Part shown: positions 14,001-21,800 of the stretch, one piece after another | Layout: the number at the start of each line of letters is the position of its first letter | Position numbering within the stretch: position 1 is the first letter of the stretch | Assembly (NCBI RefSeq): GCF_921293095.1 | Contig: NC_060258.1 | Coordinates: 4,402,001-4,466,000, forward strand | Direction: 5' to 3' | DNA length: 64,000 bases | Source of the DNA: Ischnura elegans | Taxonomy: Eukaryota > Arthropoda > Insecta > Odonata > Coenagrionidae | The notes under the pieces: model-generated | Seen by the model: the letters and a program-made list of their open reading frames with translations, nothing else | What the model was told of the DNA's origin: nothing | The model's database searches: none | Position numbers and translations under genes: made by a program

Positions 14001-14169
14001 TTCCTGCGGTGAATGTGAAAAGTCTTTTTCTCAGAAGAGTAGCCTTGTCTATCACATTCGGACTCATACGAAGGAGAAACCTTTTTCATGTAACGAATGT
14101 GAAAAGTCTTTCTCTGCAAGGAGCAGCCTCGTCTGTCACATGAGAATTCATACAAAGGAGAAACCTTAA
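1956..14169 (+). CDS. C2H2 zinc-finger protein gene (5' incomplete), join of five exons
   Basis: Predicted nuclear DNA-binding protein of the poly-C2H2 class. The join is 1956-2081, 3864-4022, 6363-6491, 9716-9788, 12500-14169. The first three exons are 126, 159 and 129 nt and all keep phase 0. The fourth (73 nt) leaves one G, which joins AT of the last exon to make an Asp codon. Every acceptor ends in AG, and the donors are GTATGT, GTGAGT, GTATGT and GTAAGT. The product is about 718 residues: an acidic, Ser/Glu-rich linker of about 160 residues without a recognised domain (no ZAD, KRAB or BTB seen), a basic region, one lone finger, then 11 tandem fingers. The start codon is not in the supported exons, so the 5' end is missing. 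Target genes cannot be inferred. A further in-phase exon at 8476-8580 is possible. Confidence 0.8.
3052..3126 (+). repeat. tRNA-derived SINE-like head (degenerate)
   Basis: The words GGTAGCCCAGTGTTAATGG and AGGTTTGACATTC, about 35 nt apart, resemble the A and B boxes of a tRNA-type Pol III promoter. The segment lies in an intron. No cloverleaf is complete and no tail is clear. A decayed SINE head is more likely than a tRNA gene. Confidence 0.4.
3864..4022 (+). CDS. Zinc-finger gene, acidic exon 2
   Basis: 53 codons, phase 0 at both ends, with a CAG acceptor at 3861-3863 and a GTGAGT donor at 4023. A weaker donor three bases earlier would also keep frame. The peptide is very acidic (EDQQSEEYDEEES and ESDSDEGDD), typical of a disordered linker ahead of a zinc-finger array. 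An ORF that starts at an internal ATG and reads through the donor is intron read-through. Confidence 0.7.
4076..4143. repeat. pogo/Tigger-like terminal fragment, copy 1
   Basis: Contains CAGACTCACGATTATCCGG followed by GATTATCCGTGC and TTTTCACTCTTGCTC. The same block recurs at 5029-5112. The form CAG..CTC.CGATTATCCG next to a TA resembles ends of the pogo/Tigger branch of Tc1/mariner. No matching opposite end was found nearby. Confidence 0.4.
4277..4894. mobile_element. hAT-like non-autonomous element
   Basis: The ends are CAGGGTTCCCACTC at 4277-4290 and its exact reverse complement at 4881-4894, extendable by a few bases with one gap. A CAGGG start is typical of hAT TIRs. The flanks CTTAAT and CTAAAT could be remnants of a target duplication, but no clean 8-bp copy is visible. 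The interior has a 104-codon ORF on the - strand (4548-4862) that I do not recognise as hAT transposase. The element sits in the intron after the acidic exon. Confidence 0.6.
5029..5112. repeat. pogo/Tigger-like terminal fragment, copy 2
   Basis: A TA dinucleotide (5029-5030) is followed by CAGCAGACTCTCGATTATCC. Then come a 12-nt insertion relative to copy 1 and the same GATTATCCGTGC and TTTTCACTCTTGCTC words. It lies about 950 bp from copy 1 in the same orientation. Confidence 0.4.
6363..6491 (+). CDS. Zinc-finger gene, linker exon 3
   Basis: 43 codons, phase 0 at both ends. The acceptor is ATATGCAG and the donor GTATGT at 6492. It is a paralogue of the 1956-2081 exon: SSQGEDVDAE aligns with ASQGEKVEAQ, and both continue with G-x-IV and then a Lys/Glu-rich stretch ending near SPxE. 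This suggests internal exon duplication in the linker. Confidence 0.7.
6604..6624. repeat. (TTA)n microsatellite
   Basis: About seven TTA units in the intron after exon 3. A short GT run follows at about 6724-6740. Confidence 0.9.
7105..7146. repeat. Perfect 18-bp hairpin with a 6-nt loop
   Basis: TGATGCACAAAGGTTAAG is followed by AAAACA and then its exact reverse complement. The word GAAGGCGTCTTG occurs just before the hairpin and again at about 7189. It lies in the large intron before exon 4. It could be a transposon relic or a small hairpin transcript; nothing decides. Confidence 0.85.
7973..8018. repeat. Homopyrimidine tract
   Basis: About 46 nt of C and T interrupted by two A residues, within an intron. 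Tracts of this kind can adopt triplex structures. No gene is supported around it. Confidence 0.7.
8476..8580 (+). CDS. Possible additional in-phase exon of the zinc-finger gene
   Basis: A CTACAG acceptor, 35 open codons and a GTAAAG donor. The 105-nt length keeps phase 0, matching the exons on either side, so inclusion would not break the reading frame. The peptide contains LTQHGEDV, reminiscent of the SQGEDV word in the two duplicated linker exons. The polypyrimidine tract is weak. It may be an alternative or decayed exon. Confidence 0.25.
9716..9788 (+). CDS. Zinc-finger gene, short exon 4
   Basis: 24 codons plus one base. The acceptor is TTTCAG and the donor GTAAGT. It encodes a short polar peptide with the words KENGELIQKQ and MTMESMTEAL. 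Its leftover G pairs with AT at the start of the 12500 exon to make GAT (Asp). This phase match is the strongest argument that the two exons are spliced together. Confidence 0.65.
9789..12499 (+). other. Last intron of the zinc-finger gene, nothing else recognised
   Basis: About 2.7 kb of AT-rich sequence with no recognisable coding or repeat structure, apart from an 8-bp inverted pair (CAGATCCG/CGGATCTG) near 11665-11695. It ends in the CTTTTCTAG acceptor. Confidence 0.6.
12500..14169 (+). CDS. Zinc-finger gene, terminal exon with 12 C2H2 fingers
   Basis: The open frame extends back to an ATG at 12481, but CTTTTCTAG at 12491-12499 is a good acceptor in phase with the preceding exon, so I start at 12500. 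After a basic, Ser-rich region there is one isolated finger (about 12889-12957; C-x2-C-x12-H-x3-H). Eleven tandem 28-residue fingers then fill 13243-14166 exactly, joined by HTKEKP-type linkers. Helix residues vary between fingers (for example RSHL, DSNC, HSSY, QSSY at -1/2/3/6). All Cys/His ligands are intact in these 12. Two finger types alternate: YSCGECEKSFS..KS..LVYHIRTH and FSCNECEKSFS..RS..LVCHMRIH. The TAA stop falls in the Tyr codon that would begin the next finger. Confidence 0.9.
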
Positions 14170-14374
14170 TTCTGCGGTGAATGTGAAAAGTCTTTCTCTA
14201 TTAGGAGCGGCCTTGTCCGCCACTTTCAGACTCATATGGAGGAGAAATCATATTCATGCAATGTATGTGAAAAGTGTTGTACTACCAAACAAAACCTTGT
14301 CTTACACATGCGTGTACATAGGAAAGAAGCCTTATCCTTGCATTGATTGTGAAAAGAATTTCTCTCAATAGATT
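14170..14374 (+). pseudogene. Decayed zinc-finger remnants after the stop codon
   Basis: The frame directly after TAA encodes one near-complete finger (FCGECEKSFSIRSGLVRH), then a degraded second finger in which residues between the Cys and His pairs have changed. After a small deletion or frameshift comes the start of a third (PCIDCEKNFSQ) before a TAG. The TAT-to-TAA change at 14167-14169 appears to have shortened the ancestral array from about 14 tandem fingers to 11. Rare stop read-through would add at least one working finger, but nothing here shows that it occurs. Confidence 0.75.
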
Positions 14375-14590
14375 CACGTTTTCTGTCATTTAAAAACACA
14401 GTGTTAGTATTCTAATTAATTAGTGTTCATTAGTTATAAAGGTTAATAATTCTTATTACTACGATAACTGCATGTTTGAAATGAAAGAATTGCCTCATGA
14501 TGTTAAAATATTACAATAACATTCATTTTGGTCTGTGACCTAATTTCTCAATGTTCAAGTAATTTTACTGTACTTTATTTTCAAGGGTCG

Positions 14591-14596
14591 AATAAA
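14591..14596 (+). terminator. Candidate polyadenylation signal of the zinc-finger gene
   Basis: AATAAA about 420 nt after the stop codon, followed by a T-rich stretch. It is the best-placed hexamer downstream of the terminal exon. The cleavage site is not determined. Confidence 0.45.
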
Positions 14597-14599
14597 TCA

Positions 14600-15698
14600 T
14601 TCTTTTATATCTAACTGCTATTTTTAATGGTATATGGAGTGAATGGTAGGAAAGTGTTCGTATTTAAATGGAATCCATGCATCTCAACACTTTTGATAAA
14701 AGTTTAAGGCATTTAGTCTCAAGAATAATATTCTATGTGGTATCAATTCTAATTGTATGGTTAATTAATGTTAGTTTGTGTGATCGATGTTAGTTCATGT
14801 AGTGCTTTTATGAAATTTTTATGAAAATATCAAGTTGATGATAATGTACGACTGATTAAGAGAGTTCTAAACTATAGAGTAAGTATATTCTAGAGGGCTT
14901 ACGGCATAGGAGGGAATCGTATTGACTGTTTTAATTTTCAAGAAGCCGATAGATGGCCCCGTAGTTGCGAGCAAGAGGCGAGAGTTCCATCGTTCAAGGT
15001 CGTTCCAGTTCCCTCTCTTCTTTCCCTTCCTTCACTCCCTTCCCACTTCCAAACTCTCCATCCGTCTTCATCGCCTCCGGCTGAGGGGAGACGATCTTCG
15101 CCTCGGACCGAGAGAATAGTTTAATAGTCTCTCTCCTATCAGCATGCGGAATCGGGACGTTGCAGCAGGGGTTCTTTCACGCTTGGTGAGCTGTGTCCTC
15201 CACGAATCCATCGATATTTTCTTCTGCTTGGCTTTCATCATTATCACTTAAACAGTTTTACAACATGCAGCTGTGAACAAGTATTGAGACGGTCTAATGT
15301 ACTTCAAGGATCGAAGTCTGAAAGCCAGGTAGGGAATTTTCAGGGGGCCTTGGGCGCTCTAAATATATATTCATAAATGAAACGAATAGGCTATCAAGGT
15401 AACAGCGTCACGAAAGTATTTACTCGACCATTACGGATTATGACAAAATTGTGATAGGAGATATGCTCGCATATCGAATGGAGGTTGGAGTGGTTTTTAT
15501 ATTCATCATGGTAATACTATGCGAGACAAAATGATTCCTTTGACGAAGAACTGCAGCCTTTCGCAGAGCGGTACTGGAACATATGCTAATTTGAGATTTA
15601 ACATCGCTAATGGTATTTTGCCAGAAGACTTGATACTGAGCTACATCGTAAAACTTAATGAGCGCCATTAAATAAGGCAATGAAATTTTATCCATATA
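14600..15698. other. Intergenic sequence, no feature recognised
   Basis: AT-rich after the zinc-finger gene, with a C/T-rich patch at about 15000-15110. No supported gene. Confidence 0.5.
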
Positions 15699-15983
15699 CA
15701 GTAGGGTGGATCGCAAAAATCGATTTTTTTCTAATCCATCTGGCCCAATGAAAAAAAATGTGGGACCGATCGAAAATGAGACCTCTACGTGAACCCCTGA
15801 CACTCGCTCAAATGCAATTGAGAGGGGCGGATGGAAATTCGAAAAATATAATATTTAGTGGTCATTTCCTGTAGATTTTGTCGAGTTACTGCCCTCTTAG
15901 GGCAAAACTTTCGTGCATTTCGACGTATCTGCCACCTTTTAGCCACAAAATACGTAATATGAGTCCGCGCCCACGAAGAAAAC

Positions 15984-16115
15984 ATTGATGTGAGTAAACT
16001 CTTTTCGGGGTTCAACAAAATGTATCCCTAAGGATGAGCCCCGAGTCGGAGCTTGAAACGTTGGCCATTATGGAAAAAATAACCCGGTGGGAATCCCTAG
16101 AAGAGTTTACCAACA
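15984..16115 (+). repeat. PLE-type 3' tail with degenerate hammerhead-like core
   Basis: A CTAAGGATGAGCC..GCTTGAAAC block at 16026-16064 is followed by AACCCGGTGGGAATCCC near 16090. The same two-part layout (CTGAnGA-like box, GAAAC, then a GGTG..AACCCG word) recurs in PLE tails elsewhere in the window. It lies just inside T1's left arm. Only the tail is present, with no coding part. Confidence 0.45.
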
Positions 16116-17845
16116 CTGCAAGGGATTTTGGAATTATACTTATAGCAGAGGGATGATGCCTTCTTTTTGGGCGATATGCACTTGGTACCATCATAATCAA
16201 AACCTTTTCAATTTTTGGTATCTTCTTTTCACTCGGAAAGGAATCGATAATAGCAGATTTTTATAACTTTGGCTAATCCTCCGGCGGAGGAGGCAAACCT
16301 TCAAAAGTGGGACCCTATTTCTTCAACTAACGCCACACTTTCCCCTCTAAACTTGTATTGATAAGTCCTCTTGCCTTTTTTCATCAGACAAAAGCATAGT
16401 CTTACATTCCAATAAAATGGAGCCCTTTGATGACACCTCTCTTTTCTTATTCACAGTAATTAGCATCTTTTTCTGTCTACGTATGTGATTCTGGAACACT
16501 AGCTTTGATATATCTTACGAAGTTATGACTTTTGCGTCAGCTTAAGTTTCGGGAACGATCATTGCTGTTGCTTGGTCCTTGCATATACCTCTATCACAGT
16601 TGTCAGACGCATTTTCCGCGAAGAAGTTCCAATATGAGTTTATAGTCCTTATTTATTTTATGAGGAAAGTAGATATACAAATCGGCTAATTTCTCGCCAG
16701 TTTTATTGTCTTCGGATGAATTGATGAAGAAAATTTTTGATACTATTTTCCCGTACAAGAATTGACGATACTGACTCATCGCTCTCCGATGATTCCCTTT
16801 TTTCCCTCAGTTGTCGAGTTGCTTTGGGATTCAATCCATCAGCCATCATCATCTTTCTTTTCGTCAGCTTGTCTCTCAAAATACTTCTTCATTCGGGGAA
16901 ACTTACGCTCCTCCTTGCACTTGCACGCAAAAATATCGCATAATTTAAAATGTTCCTTTAAAATTGTTTGAGTTTTATACTTCGTTAAAACCCTACTTTT
17001 GGCCTATTCTAATTTTCCCTAACTTATAGTACTTCCTGTGGTACCGCTAAATCCATTTAGTCACATTCATAATGGAAGAGAAGGGCGTCACCATAGCTCG
17101 CACACATTTATAGACACTCGAGAGGCCTCTTTATAGACAGCAGGCTCCTTTCCTACGTTCTCGGATCTAAAAATATTTCATCACTTCTCTCAAAGTTGGT
17201 GACGTAGATTTTTTTAACGCCAACGAGGCGCCAAATGAGGGAAAAGTCGTCTCACTACGCATCGATTTTTACCTTCTACCATCTTCTGATTCATATTATC
17301 AAAGATGAAAGCCCTACTAGCAGCACACGCGGGATAACCTTTGCTGCATTCGAGGCGTGGGAGGTGGTCAAGCGAGCGGGGAGGGGACGGGATCGGCTTG
17401 CTGATCTTGTATCCGCGACGCTGCGTGGGCGTTGGAATATTTTCTTCGTGGGCGCGGACTCAAATTAGGCATTTTTCGGCTAAATAATGGCAGATACGTC
17501 AAAATGCTCGAAACTTTGCACTAACCCTCCGACTCCACCTGGGGTCTTTTTTGACCCCAAGGTTGATAAAATGCCTGCAATTTTTTACTCAATTCAGATT
17601 ATCTTGCCATGTTACAGATATGCCTTCCCCCGTGTTTTTTCTTTAAATTCATGCCATATTTTAATTAAAATTTTGAGTTATTCACGGATGGGATTATTTT
17701 TCCTGAGTGGGGTCAAATTTGACCCCAGGTGGAGACTGTGTAGGTATTAAATTTTGAAACGTTTATCTGTGGAAACATAATTGATAAAACGTGTTGAAAG
17801 GTAGGTAATCCTTATGTAGGTTTTCATGGTGGGATGAAGATTCAA

Positions 17846-17940
17846 GATGCAAAGTTTCCGGGTTATACACCGCGTGGGTCTTACTTCATATACAACAGTT
17901 TCGCCGGCATTGCTGCTAGCATCTTTAGGCCACTGGAGTG
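17846..17940 (-). repeat. PLE-type 3' tail fragment inside P1
   Basis: On the - strand: CCTAAAGATGCTAGCAGC, then GCCGGCGAAAC (core at 17893-17929), and about 30 nt later ACGCGGTGTATAACCCGG. The order and the CGCGGTGTA.AACCCGG word match the tail of the intact PLE at 49022-49171. No PLE coding sequence is attached. Confidence 0.5.
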
Positions 17941-18780
17941 CAGAGTGGAGGTAGTGATCGTCTTTTATATCATTCATGCAAGGCTGGGCTCATCTCATTA
18001 GTCAATCCTTCCTCGTGTTTTCCTTTTTTTCCCTATAAAACTTTTTCCGGATTCTGTTGGAGCACTTTGTTCAACATCTAAATCTACATTATAAACTCCT
18101 AGCCGCTACTGTTGTTTATTTTGTTAGGGTTTTGGGCAGGGGGTGAGTATTTTTACTCAACGTACACTCTTTTCCATAAGTTGGGTGTTGGTTCCCGTCT
18201 TTTCTGCTGAAGATGTTCGTAGAATCCAATATCTTTTCCTCCGTTTAGAGCTATATTTTGAATATAATGTATCACAGATATTGTAATTGTGGGCCCAGTG
18301 AAGATTGAGTGAAAATAGCCACTACCTGCCTGAGTTCTCTCGGAGGGTATCATGTTGATGTATTATCCTCATATTATTTCATGCCAAACACTTAGCATTT
18401 TCACTCATGAAATAATAACAGCATGGAACGCCTATGTCGAAGGCACTATCTGGCCTCTTAGACCATCGTAGCCCTATGTCATCAGCAGGTGCATAGAGCG
18501 AAGGAAAAGAAAATACTCTAGGGGACAATTTGCTTCAACTGTGATTATGATTCATTACCTTTACTTTGTCACAAGATTTCCCCTTCCTCCTAATTTTCGA
18601 ACTAGCCACCGCTGTCTATGCGCAACTCTCGTGTCAAGGAGGCCAGGCCTTATTTTCGTTTTAGCTCTGCAGGTGCATAGTCCACATCGAAAGCGATTTT
18701 GTGGGACGAGTAAAAAATTCTACCTTCAAAACATAGTAGTAAACAAGGAATTTCATCGGCTGAGCTGAGGATATAGTGTA

Positions 18781-19650
18781 GATCAGGTACTAAATGAAAT
18801 TTTTGAGAACAATGACGAAGACATACAAATGGACAGTTGTGAATTGAGCAGTGATGAAGAGGAACGAATTGAAATAGAAGAGGATGTCACAGGCGTGATA
18901 GTGGAAGAAGAAAATTCGTCAGAAAGTTTGAGGGCAGTGAAGATAAGGGACATTGCACCACCACTCCACTAAGTTCAAATCACGTAGAAATTCCGAGGGT
19001 GATGTTACCCGCCAAGCAACGAGAGGAGCATTCAAGTATTTTTTCTTATGTAAACAATACGCTAATGGTTTCATATGTCCCACAGCCAAGAAAGGCAGTT
19101 ATTCTAGTTTCAACTCAACACCGGTCATTTGATGTTAGTCGTGGTGAAAAAAAAACTAATTCTATTTTATTATCATACAAAATCCGGCGTCGACGCTGTA
19201 GATCTAATGGCAAGACATTGCTCAGTAAAGCGTAGGACAAGAAGTGACCTCTTGTTCTATTTTTATATTATTGATATTGCAGCATTTATTGCTTTTGTTT
19301 TAAATTCAAAGAGGTTCAACGGGGAAACAGAAAAGGGAGCAAGGAGAAATTTTTTTATTGAATTGGCAAAGGAGTTAGTAGAACCAAAGATAAGAAGGCA
19401 ATCGAAAAATCCTCAGAAACGAATACAAGTAATTAGGAAAGCAGTTAACTCTACGGGATTTGAACATTTATCCATTGCAGTGTAGAAGGAATTTGCCACT
19501 ACGTAGAAAAAAAAAACGCACGTGCTGTTCATTTTGTCCGAGAGAATCCGGTAGGTAGTGAATCGGAGGTGTGAAAAATGTGGAGTCTTTGTTTGTAATG
19601 ATCATTGAAATATCATTATATTCTGCAGAAAATGTGAAGGATTGTAAGAT
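18781..19650 (+). pseudogene. piggyBac transposase relic of P1, internally deleted
   Basis: 18781-18972 is an open acidic stretch (SSDEEERIEIEED) like piggyBac N-termini. It then jumps to the C-terminal third. 18999-19235 has VSYVPQPRKAVILVSTQH, and a frameshift near 19150-19190 leads to GVDAVDLMARHCSVKRRTR and FYIIDIAAFIAFVLN in a second frame. Past a stop at 19483-19485, CxxC-type words (CSFCPRESG, RCEKCGVFVCNDH) recall the Cys-rich C-terminal domain. The central catalytic region with the first two Asp residues is missing, so the copy cannot be functional. Confidence 0.75.
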
Positions 19651-20339
19651 ACATTAGTTGTAATTTCAATACTTAATTTAATAAAAGTAATTATTTTTTT
19701 GTCTTGGACTGAAACGGAAAAATTACAAGAGAAATTTTCTGGATGAAAAATAATTTGTTGAGTTTTATAGGATAAATGTTATTGTATTTCAAAATGTTAA
19801 TATTACTTGATAAAACCATACAATTGCTTATTTATGTCTTTATTATCATTTACAACGGTATAATTCAAAATCTCCTGAAAATTAACTGTTTGTTTATAAA
19901 TTTACGGCTTGGGGTCAAAAAAGACCCCAGGTGGAGTTCACGTAAGTATTGAGCAGGTGGAGGCCGAGGGCTAAAAGGGCAGTAACTCGGCAAAATCTAT
20001 AGGGAATGACCATAATATTATATTTTTCGAATTTCCATCCACCCTAAATTGCATTTGAGCGAGGGTCACGTAGACGTCTCACATTTTTCAGGCCGTATAA
20101 TTTATCTGTCCCACAACTTTTTTTCATAGGGCCTGATAGATTTGAAAAAAATTGATTTCTGCGATTCGCCCTAGTGTACAGGTATCTGGACTAAATATTA
20201 ATATTCCTGAATAGGGGAGGGCGGAGAGCTCATAAAAAGAGGGCCAGGTTAAAAAAGGGAAGGAAAAAACCTTATGAACTTGTAAAAGGAAAAAATCTGA
20301 GTGAGTATGAATAGGTTTGAGAGTTACTGTGGCGGAAAC

Positions 20340-20770
20340 GTGCTTTTTTCTGTATATCGAAAGTGATGTATTTTAGATAATGTTTTTTACTCCACTGCGC
20401 CGGTAATTTTGAACAAAAAAACTTCGTACTGTATGAAAATAGTGTTTATACTAACTTAAAATCTAGATGTCAACGTTTTAGGGATGTTGATGATTGCTGC
20501 AGGAGTGAGTGAAGAGGAATGTCTTTTAAAAAATAGCGTTAATGTTGAGTTACGAAAGAGTGACGTGGATTTGCGCTGAAATCTAAGTTGGTGACAAGAA
20601 GGTAGAGTATTAGAAAGACATAAATTTTAAAAAAGCAGCTGTAAGTATTTGAAAGTAACCGAATAACAGCGATATTCGTGCGTATCCGCCGTACGCTTGA
20701 GATTATACACACGAGAATTGGCGCAATGTTGGCACGTGGTCAAATGTGTTTTCCTATATTTCATTAAAAA
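20340..20770 (+). repeat. Dispersed repeat, copy 1 (partner at 24060-24330)
   Basis: The blocks around GGTGACAAGAAGGTAGAGTATTAG, GCAGCTGTAAGTATTTG and the following 100 nt align with 24114-24330 (for example GGTGACAAGAGAGTAAGGTATTA). Orientation is the same and the spacing is about 3.56 kb. The pair brackets the fold-back element and Transib copy D. No coding potential. Confidence 0.5.
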
Positions 20771-20804
20771 GGATTAAAAAAGTAGGAAGTAAAATGAAAA
20801 AATT

Positions 20805-21290
20805 ACAAGCCGTACTCTTTAGTGGGCAAAGTGGGGGGTGGTAAGTTAAAAGGCTGAGAGGGGGTTAAAACACGTAAATCAAGCTAAAACACTATGAAAC
20901 CAAACAATCGCGCAGCACAAACACTCACCTTGCAGATTTGCTCCAAGCAACAAATTTCCGCGAAGGTCTCACAAATGATAAAACGACTTCGTTTTCTTCC
21001 ACTTTTTTATTTTGACGGTACGACATGTTTAGACCTTGAGCGGTCATTTACGAGTACTGAACTCGTGTATTTATGTACTCGTACATGAACATGTACTCGT
21101 AAATGACCGCTCAAGGTCCAAACATGTCGTACCGTCAAAATAAATAAGTGGAAGAAAACGAAGTCGTTTTTTCATTTGTGAACTTCAACTTCCACAAAGT
21201 TGAGCCTGACACCATTGAACTCGAAGGTCTCATTCACAAACACTCACTCCCCCCCCCCAACTTTGCCCGCCAAAGAGTGCGGCCTTGGGG
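20805..21290. mobile_element. Fold-back element with a long near-perfect hairpin
   Basis: The inner arms at about 20969-21057 and 21093-21182 are inverted copies, covering GACGGTACGACATGTTTAGA and its surroundings, with a loop of about 35 nt. A second, outer inverted pair lies at about 20805-20840 (ACTCTTTAGTGGGCAAAGTG) and 21245-21288. Other short words (CGAAGGTCTC, CACAAACACTCAC) repeat directly in both flanks. Family unassigned and no ORF. It may be a fold-back MITE. Confidence 0.6.
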
Positions 21291-21800
21291 AATTTCTTCT
21301 CTTTCAACTGTTCAACAGCCGTAGATCGTTCATTCACTTATAAAGAGAAGTTAAGGCGAAACACGACAGGCACGTGGTGAGATTCTCGAGGTAGAGATGG
21401 AGCTACCGTCGAATGGCATGAGCGCCCCACTATGACCACTGGAGGAACTTCGTGCGATCATAGATCACCCCCTCCAAGTTTATTCCCCTCATCCCAGGAC
21501 AACTTCCCCTCACAACGACCCTCCCCTCTCAAAGACCCGAACTTCCGACTCGTTTAGCCGCCGTGATGGTTCTCTCTCGGTTCTCTCCCTCAAACTCTCT
21601 CGTCGTTTCAGATACGTAAGGTGGCGTTCTAGAGACATATCTGTACATTATTCTGTGCATTGGATGATCGGCCATTTCTTTGAGAACTGTGAATTCAGTT
21701 TAGCTAGTGGTAGCACACGTCACCGAAATGTCGGCGTGGGATGTTTCCATTCCGTCGCTACCCCCCTTGTGCGCGTCCTCGGGCTCCTATCGTGGAGGCG

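Larger units (their letters stand above)
17525..19970 (+). mobile_element. P1: decayed piggyBac-like element inside T1
   Basis: Starts CCCTCCGACTCCACC and ends, read inward, CCCTCGGCCTCCACC (13 of 15 identical). Both ends are flanked by CTAA (17521-17524 and 19971-19974), a variant of the TTAA target. Next to each end is a palindromic GGGGTC..GACCCC block, typical of some piggyBac families, and the spacers are asymmetric as in piggyBac. The intact left TIR of T1 reads GCCCTAAGAGGGCAG at the matching point, so it gives the pre-insertion site. The inside holds a broken transposase relic and a PLE tail fragment. Confidence 0.85.
15699..20176. mobile_element. T1: TA-flanked DNA transposon with long TIRs, host of piggyBac P1
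   Basis: The left end starts CAGTAGGGTGGATCGCAAAA. The right end, read inward, starts CACTAGGGCGAATCGCAGAA. Both are flanked by TA (15697-15698 and 20177-20178). The left arm runs 15699 to about 15983. The right arm is about 17438-17524 plus 19975-20176, because piggyBac P1 is inserted in it. Without P1 the element is about 2.0 kb. A TA target suggests a Tc1/mariner-type or related integrase, but I see no convincing transposase ORF. Its superfamily is unassigned. Confidence 0.8.

Noticed and set aside
13202..14155. Long ORFs on both strands across the finger array
   Set aside because: They are shadows created by the 84-bp repeat; only one frame keeps the C2H2 ligands.
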